A stretch of 53,078 bases of DNA, taken from Deltaproteobacteria bacterium. GTDB lineage: Bacteria; Desulfobacterota; Desulfobacteria; Desulfobacterales; UBA2156. The stretch's first letter is position 1, and each line of letters begins with the position of its first letter. The notes beneath the pieces were generated by a model. It saw only the letters and a list, made by a program, of their open reading frames with translations. It was not told the origin of the DNA and did not search any database. Where the stretch lies: assembly GCA_019309485.1 (NCBI GenBank), contig JAFDGC010000018.1, positions 1-53,078 of the forward strand, given 5' to 3'. Shown piece by piece: positions 49,282 to 53,078 of the stretch. Made by a program: the position numbers and the translations under genes.

Positions 49282-50622
49282 TCACGCTTTCTCAATGTTC
49301 CGGCACAGCCGGATGAATGCCCGATCCAATCGGTCGAGTATTTCCCGACAGTCGTCCCGGCCGACGATGAGGGGCGGGGCCACCAGGACGTGATCCCCAT
49401 AAAGCCCACCGATACACCGGCGGGGATAAATGATCAGCCCTTCGGCGAACGCCGCTTCGGTCAACGCCAGATGTACGTTTCGCTCCGGCGGGAAGGCTTC
49501 CCGGCGCGTGCGGTCCCGGACCAACTCCACGGCCAGAAGGAGTCCTTTGCCCCGCACATCGCCGATGACTTCGTATTTCCGGGATAAAACGTCGAGTCCC
49601 TCCTTCAGCACCCCTCCCATGGCGGCCGCATTCTCCGGGAGCCGTTCTCCGGTAATGATCCTCAAAACCTCGAGTCCGACGGCACAGGCCATGGGATTTC
49701 CGGCGTAGGTGTGGCCGTGGGAAAAGCCGCCCTTGTCGAGGAGTTCCTCCACGATATCCGACCTCGTCATGACCGCCCCCAAGGGATAGTATCCGGCGGC
49801 CATCCCTTTGGACAGGGCCACGATATCCGCTTCGATCCCCCAGTGTTCGTAGGCGAAAAGCTTTCCCGTCCGCCCGAAGCCCGTCATCACTTCATCCAGA
49901 ATCAACAGAATGCCGTACTTGCGGCAAATCCCCTGGATCACCTCGAAATAGTCATCGGGGGGAACCACTGCTCCGGTGCTGGCGCCGCCGACGGGTTCGG
50001 CCACGAAGGCCGCCACATTCTCGGGACCGTGCAGACGGAGGGTTTCTTCGAGGGCCCAGGCGCACCTGAGACCGCAGGACGGATAGCGCAACCCGTATCG
50101 ACACCGGTAGCAATAGGGGGCCGGAATCTTGGGATACACCCGGATCATCGGGCGAAAGGGGATTTCCAGTGGCGCATAGGAGGTAAGGGCCAGGGCACCG
50201 AGGGTGCTGCCGTGGTAGGACGGCTCGCGGCTGATGAAATGAATCCGGGAACCTTCACCCTTGTTGAAGAAGTACTGCCGGCAGAGTTTCATCGCCGATT
50301 CCACCGCCTCGGATCCCCCCGAAACAAAATAGACCCGATTGAGATGGGGAGCGCTGTGGGCCACCAGTGCGGCGGCAAGATCGATGGCGGGCTGGTTTTC
50401 GAACTGGGTGCGGTATACAAAAAAGGCTTTCTTTGATTGTTCGGCAATGACTTCGGGGATTCTCGGGTTTCCATATCCGATGTTGCTGATTACGGCACCG
50501 GAACAACCGTCGATGTAAGACCGGCCTTCGGAATCCCATATGCGGATCCCCTCGGCCCGTTCAACGATGGGCAGCGGAGACCTGGCCTGGTAGAAAAGGT
50601 GGTTCTGACGGGGTTGCGACAT
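49282..50622 (-). CDS. Class III aminotransferase (beta/omega-amino acid type)
   Basis: PLP enzyme of 446 residues. FVSGGSEAVESAMKLCRQYF (99-118), D243 in LILDEVMTGFGRTG and PLP lysine K272 in ALSKGMAAGYYPLGA. A cysteine cluster CYRCRYGLRYPSCGLRC (C171, C174, C183, C187) is present, typical of one sub-branch of this family. Not the same sub-branch as the GabT-like protein of the same regulon, so the two likely act on different amino groups. ATG 50622 follows AAAGGAAG. It is the first enzyme gene after the small gene at 50723. Confidence 0.88.
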   Translation of the reverse strand: MSQPRQNHLFYQARSPLPIVERAEGIRIWDSEGRSYIDGCSGAVISNIGYGNPRIPEVIAEQSKKAFFVYRTQFENQPAIDLAAALVAHSAPHLNRVYFVSGGSEAVESAMKLCRQYFFNKGEGSRIHFISREPSYHGSTLGALALTSYAPLEIPFRPMIRVYPKIPAPYCYRCRYGLRYPSCGLRCAWALEETLRLHGPENVAAFVAEPVGGASTGAVVPPDDYFEVIQGICRKYGILLILDEVMTGFGRTGKLFAYEHWGIEADIVALSKGMAAGYYPLGAVMTRSDIVEELLDKGGFSHGHTYAGNPMACAVGLEVLRIITGERLPENAAAMGGVLKEGLDVLSRKYEVIGDVRGKGLLLAVELVRDRTRREAFPPERNVHLALTEAAFAEGLIIYPRRCIGGLYGDHVLVAPPLIVGRDDCREILDRLDRAFIRLCRNIEKA

Positions 50623-50722
50623 GGAAGTTCTTCCTTTGTTACCTCCCTTCCGGGATGATCCGGGAAAGGACCCATAGGTGAACACTATCTTGAGAACCGA
50701 CTGTTGCCGCAGATCTTTTCTT

Positions 50723-51013
50723 TTAAAATCGCCGCGACCGCACCGGCCGAGGGTCGATGGCCTTCAAATTCGTAAAGCCGCTTTCCGTGAGACGAAGGAC
50801 CGCTTCTCTTGCCGTTTCACGGGGCATACGGATCTGAAGGATCTTCGGACCACTTTCGCGGATAACTTCGACTTCATTTTCACCGGCGCTCAGATCGTCC
50901 AGAATATCAAGTGCTTCCTTCAGACCGGCGCCGCCCGGATGCAGTTCCAGAAGGATCGTGGCATGAAAAGGATGGGGCTCAACGGTGCTTACCATTCGAT
51001 CAAAAATGTTCAA
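50723..51013 (-). CDS. Small protein of unknown function, first gene of the catabolic regulon
   Basis: About 96 residues beginning at TTG 51013 behind AAGGAG. It reads as two alpha/beta units (HATILLELHPGGAGLKEALD, EVEVIRESGPKILQIRMP, AREAVLRLTESGFTNLKAID), like an ACT-type or ferredoxin-fold ligand-binding domain, but I cannot match it to a family. It is the first gene after the sigma-54 promoter and separated by 100 bases from the aminotransferase. A small regulator or ligand-binding accessory is possible. Confidence 0.6.
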   Translation of the reverse strand: MNIFDRMVSTVEPHPFHATILLELHPGGAGLKEALDILDDLSAGENEVEVIRESGPKILQIRMPRETAREAVLRLTESGFTNLKAIDPRPVRSRRF

Positions 51014-51091
51014 CTTGGACTCCTTGCACCCGGTGACAGCGAATTTTTCTTCCCCCAAAACACATCCTTGGCGGGTTCATCCATAAGGCAA

Positions 51092-51106
51092 GCAATTTAT
51101 GTGCCG
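51092..51106 (-). promoter_or_regulatory. Sigma-54 (-24/-12) promoter of the catabolic regulon
   Basis: On the minus strand CGGCAC, five bases, TTGC: GG and GC are exactly 10 bases apart. Only the first base differs from TGGCAC. It lies about 79 bases before the first start codon at 51013 and downstream of the sigma-54 activator gene on the same strand. Confidence 0.75.
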
Positions 51107-51142
51107 GAGCGCAAAAATCTTTTTTTATTATACACTACAACA

Positions 51143-51279
51143 TGTTGCGGAAACCCGCCTTGTTGCAAAAACGCACCATATTTTTCGGATTCACTGAACC
51201 ATAATCAATATAAAAATCTTGTTTAATTTGATAAATGTCGCATTAGGCGCAAATATGAACCATGGTGCAAATATGAAAC
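51143..51279 (-). promoter_or_regulatory. Tandem activator-site candidates with 18-base spacing
   Basis: Two pairs of direct repeats lie upstream of the -24/-12 element. TGTTGCGGAAAC (51143-51154) and TGTTGCAAAAAC (51161-51172) start 18 bases apart. GCGCAAATATGAAC (51247-51260) and GTGCAAATATGAAA (51265-51278) also start 18 bases apart. The shared core is TGC(A/G)(A/G)A. Their arrangement 40-190 bases upstream is that of enhancer sites for the activator at 51306. Confidence 0.55.
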
Positions 51280-51305
51280 AGGCGGCGTTTCAGGGCGGGT
51301 GCCGG

Positions 51306-53051
51306 CTACTTGTCGATGCCGTGGCGCTGAATTTTTCTAAACAAGGTGGAATGATGAAGGCCAAGCAGTTTGGCGGCTTCCCGGAGGGAATGCGTCTTAT
51401 TCAGTGCGTCGCGGATGAGATTTTTTTCTATCGACGCCGTCACAGCACGAAGATCCCATCTGTTTTTCGGTACGGGCGGGCAGATGCCTTCGTCGTGCCG
51501 GTTGACCTGGGCGGGAAGGTCTGCTTCGCAGATGGTCTCCGAAGGCCCGAGAACCACCAGCTGTTCCAACAGGTTGGCCAATTCCCTCACATTCCCCGGG
51601 AAAAGGTAGCGACACAACGCGTCGACGGCAGGCGGCAGGATCCGCTTCCGGCATCCGTACTTCTCATTGAAGCGCTCCAGGAAAAAATGAATCAGCGGCG
51701 GGATGTCTTCGGGCCGCTCCCTGAGAGGCGGGATCTGCAGAGGAATGATATTGAGGCGGAAATACAGATCCTTTCGAAATTTTTTTCTCCCGATCATCGC
51801 TTCCAGGTTTCGGTTGGTGGCGGCGATCACCCGGACATCGATTTTCCGGGCCTCGGTCGCCCCCACCCGCGTCACCTGGTTGTCTTCCAGGAATCGAAGG
51901 AGCTTGGCCTGCACGCCGATGGGGATCTCTCCGACTTCATCAAGAAAGAGGGTGCCGCCGTGGGCCAGTTCAAGGTATCCGGGTTTTCCCTTCACCAGGG
52001 CGCCGGTGAACGCGCCGCCTTCGTATCCGAAGAGCTCCGCCTCGATAAGGGATTCGGGAATGGCCCCGCAGTTCACGTGGATAAGGGGGCCCGATTCCCG
52101 GCCGGACGCTTCGTGGATGATCTTTACAAGAAGTCCTTTTCCCACCCCCGACTCCCCGGTGATTAAGACCCCCGCATCAAAAGGCGCGACCTTGAGGGCC
52201 GCATCCATCACCCGCTGCATGACCGGACTCCGATACACCACCCGGGTGCTGAATTCCTGGTGTTGGTGAATCCGGTTGAGCTCCGAGCGGTATTCATGGG
52301 CCAGGGCGCGGCTTTCATCCAGCTCCCGGTGGAGCCGATTCAATTCGGAAATATCCCTGGCATTGGTCACCACCAATCGAATTGCGCCCCGGGCATCGAA
52401 AACGGGATTTCCGGTAACCAGCACCTGCCGGCCGTCCTTGAGCCGTTGGATCAAAGTAACGGCGGTCCGGTTTTTTAAAACCTCCAGCGTCACGGATTTG
52501 TCGAAAATCCCTTCCCTGACGAGATCCTGCATGTTCCGACCGAGCACCTCTTCTTCCTTAACGCCGCTCATGCGCTCCGAGGATCGGTTCACCCGCAACA
52601 CCCTGCCTTCGCTGTCACAGATCCACAGGCCGTCGTAGGAAGAATTGATGATGACGTCCATCTCTTCGATCAATTCCTTGTGGGACGCCAATTCAGAGAG
52701 CAAATGCTCGAATTCGGAGATGTTTTGGAATAGCGTGACGACTCCGGCGATGCTACCGTCCAATGAAAGGGGAATCTGGTCGACGATCAGCATGGTGCTA
52801 CCGATTTTCAAGGGAACCGCCGCATGGATTTGGCCGGTCCGCAAGACTTTTTTAATATCCGGCCATAATTCAGGGAAAACGTTCCGGATAAAACGATCCA
52901 GAACCGTTTCCAAAGACTTGCCGAAAATTTTTTGCGCCACCTCGTTAAAAAGTCGGATGCGACCTTTGGGGTCGACGAAGAGAATGCCGGGGGACAGAAA
53001 TTGGGCTTTCTCCGACAGGGACAGCTGGTTATAGACACTGGATTGGGGCAT
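51306..53051 (-). CDS. Sigma-54 activator with two PAS domains
   Basis: Enhancer-binding protein of 581 residues: PAS 1 (about 10-120), PAS 2 (about 130-245), AAA+ with Walker A GESGVGKG, GAFTGA loop, Walker B LFLDEVGEI, and a Fis-type HTH (AAKLLGLHHSTLFRKIQ) at the end. No cysteine cluster in the PAS domains, unlike the activator at 10950. The next genes on the same strand are the catabolic regulon with a sigma-54 promoter in the gap, so it should activate them in response to a small-molecule ligand, probably the substrate or an intermediate. The start at 53051 lies near the window edge but appears complete. Confidence 0.92.
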   Translation of the reverse strand: MPQSSVYNQLSLSEKAQFLSPGILFVDPKGRIRLFNEVAQKIFGKSLETVLDRFIRNVFPELWPDIKKVLRTGQIHAAVPLKIGSTMLIVDQIPLSLDGSIAGVVTLFQNISEFEHLLSELASHKELIEEMDVIINSSYDGLWICDSEGRVLRVNRSSERMSGVKEEEVLGRNMQDLVREGIFDKSVTLEVLKNRTAVTLIQRLKDGRQVLVTGNPVFDARGAIRLVVTNARDISELNRLHRELDESRALAHEYRSELNRIHQHQEFSTRVVYRSPVMQRVMDAALKVAPFDAGVLITGESGVGKGLLVKIIHEASGRESGPLIHVNCGAIPESLIEAELFGYEGGAFTGALVKGKPGYLELAHGGTLFLDEVGEIPIGVQAKLLRFLEDNQVTRVGATEARKIDVRVIAATNRNLEAMIGRKKFRKDLYFRLNIIPLQIPPLRERPEDIPPLIHFFLERFNEKYGCRKRILPPAVDALCRYLFPGNVRELANLLEQLVVLGPSETICEADLPAQVNRHDEGICPPVPKNRWDLRAVTASIEKNLIRDALNKTHSLREAAKLLGLHHSTLFRKIQRHGIDK

Positions 53052-53078
53052 CGTCCGCCGCTTAATAATAATGGGTAA

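Noticed and set aside
1-53078. CRISPR array, tRNA or rRNA genes, prophage or toxin-antitoxin systems
   Set aside because: No regularly spaced repeats, cloverleaf-like segments or integrase, phage or toxin families were found in any gap or reading frame I examined.

Overview
The window looks like a chromosomal segment of an anaerobic Desulfobacterota (former Deltaproteobacteria) bacterium of sulfate-reducing or syntrophic type. The evidence is gene content, since no rRNA or tRNA is present: several multiheme c-type cytochromes, an ADP-forming acyl-CoA synthetase, an aldehyde:ferredoxin oxidoreductase, remnants of a 2-oxoacid:ferredoxin oxidoreductase operon, two sigma-54 activators each facing a -24/-12 promoter, and Gld-type ABC exporter genes. 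I see no phage, CRISPR array, complete insertion sequence or plasmid function.

Layout. 1-5.3 kb: a frameshifted PilZ gene, a split ADP-forming acyl-CoA synthetase, a DUF523/DUF1722 gene and two GNAT acetyltransferases. 5.4-10.9 kb: a Gld-like ABC transporter operon (ATPase, permease, large membrane-anchored protein, DUF4340 protein) and a small unknown gene. 10.9-16.9 kb: a cysteine-rich PAS sigma-54 activator divergent from a respiratory operon (small exported protein, triple-rhodanese protein, octaheme tetrathionate-reductase-family cytochrome, cytochrome b) that has a perfect -24/-12 promoter. 17.1-23.5 kb: a methionine cluster (HTH/cysteine-rich regulator, metY, metX, metW, ThiS-fold protein) bracketed by two inverted paralogous USP-GAF gene pairs; the first USP gene is broken. 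23.6-30.2 kb: a nitric-oxide-response cluster (Rrf2 regulator, cupin, quinol NO reductase, NapH-like Fe-S membrane protein, hemerythrin, and a cysteine-rich/cNMP-binding/Ser-Thr kinase fusion). 30.2-36.8 kb: a glycosyltransferase, a pstA remnant, an octaheme HAO-family cytochrome with a NapC-type partner, a molybdopterin-binding protein and a radical SAM protein. 36.8-38.4 kb: a decayed zone with two MITE-like elements and fossil fragments of a four-subunit oxoacid oxidoreductase. 38.4-53.1 kb: one long minus-strand catabolic regulon under a second sigma-54 activator: polar amino-acid ABC transporter, two class III aminotransferases, creatininase-family hydrolase, CoA-transferase, M20 deacylase, thiolase and AOR.

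How the parts fit. The last region is the strongest candidate for an undescribed system. Its enzyme set reproduces, step for step, the biochemically known route for N6-acetyl-beta-lysine: beta-transamination, CoA transfer, thiolysis, deacetylation, GABA transamination and semialdehyde oxidation. N6-acetyl-beta-lysine is a common methanogen osmolyte. This is an inference from family assignments, not a demonstration. The octaheme cytochromes, qNOR and hemerythrin suggest substantial N-oxide or S-oxyanion chemistry and NO defence. Non-coding content includes three kinds of short dispersed element, each with an internal signature (second copies, terminal inverted repeats, target duplications), two strong intrinsic terminators after operons, and tandem activator-site candidates upstream of both sigma-54 promoters.
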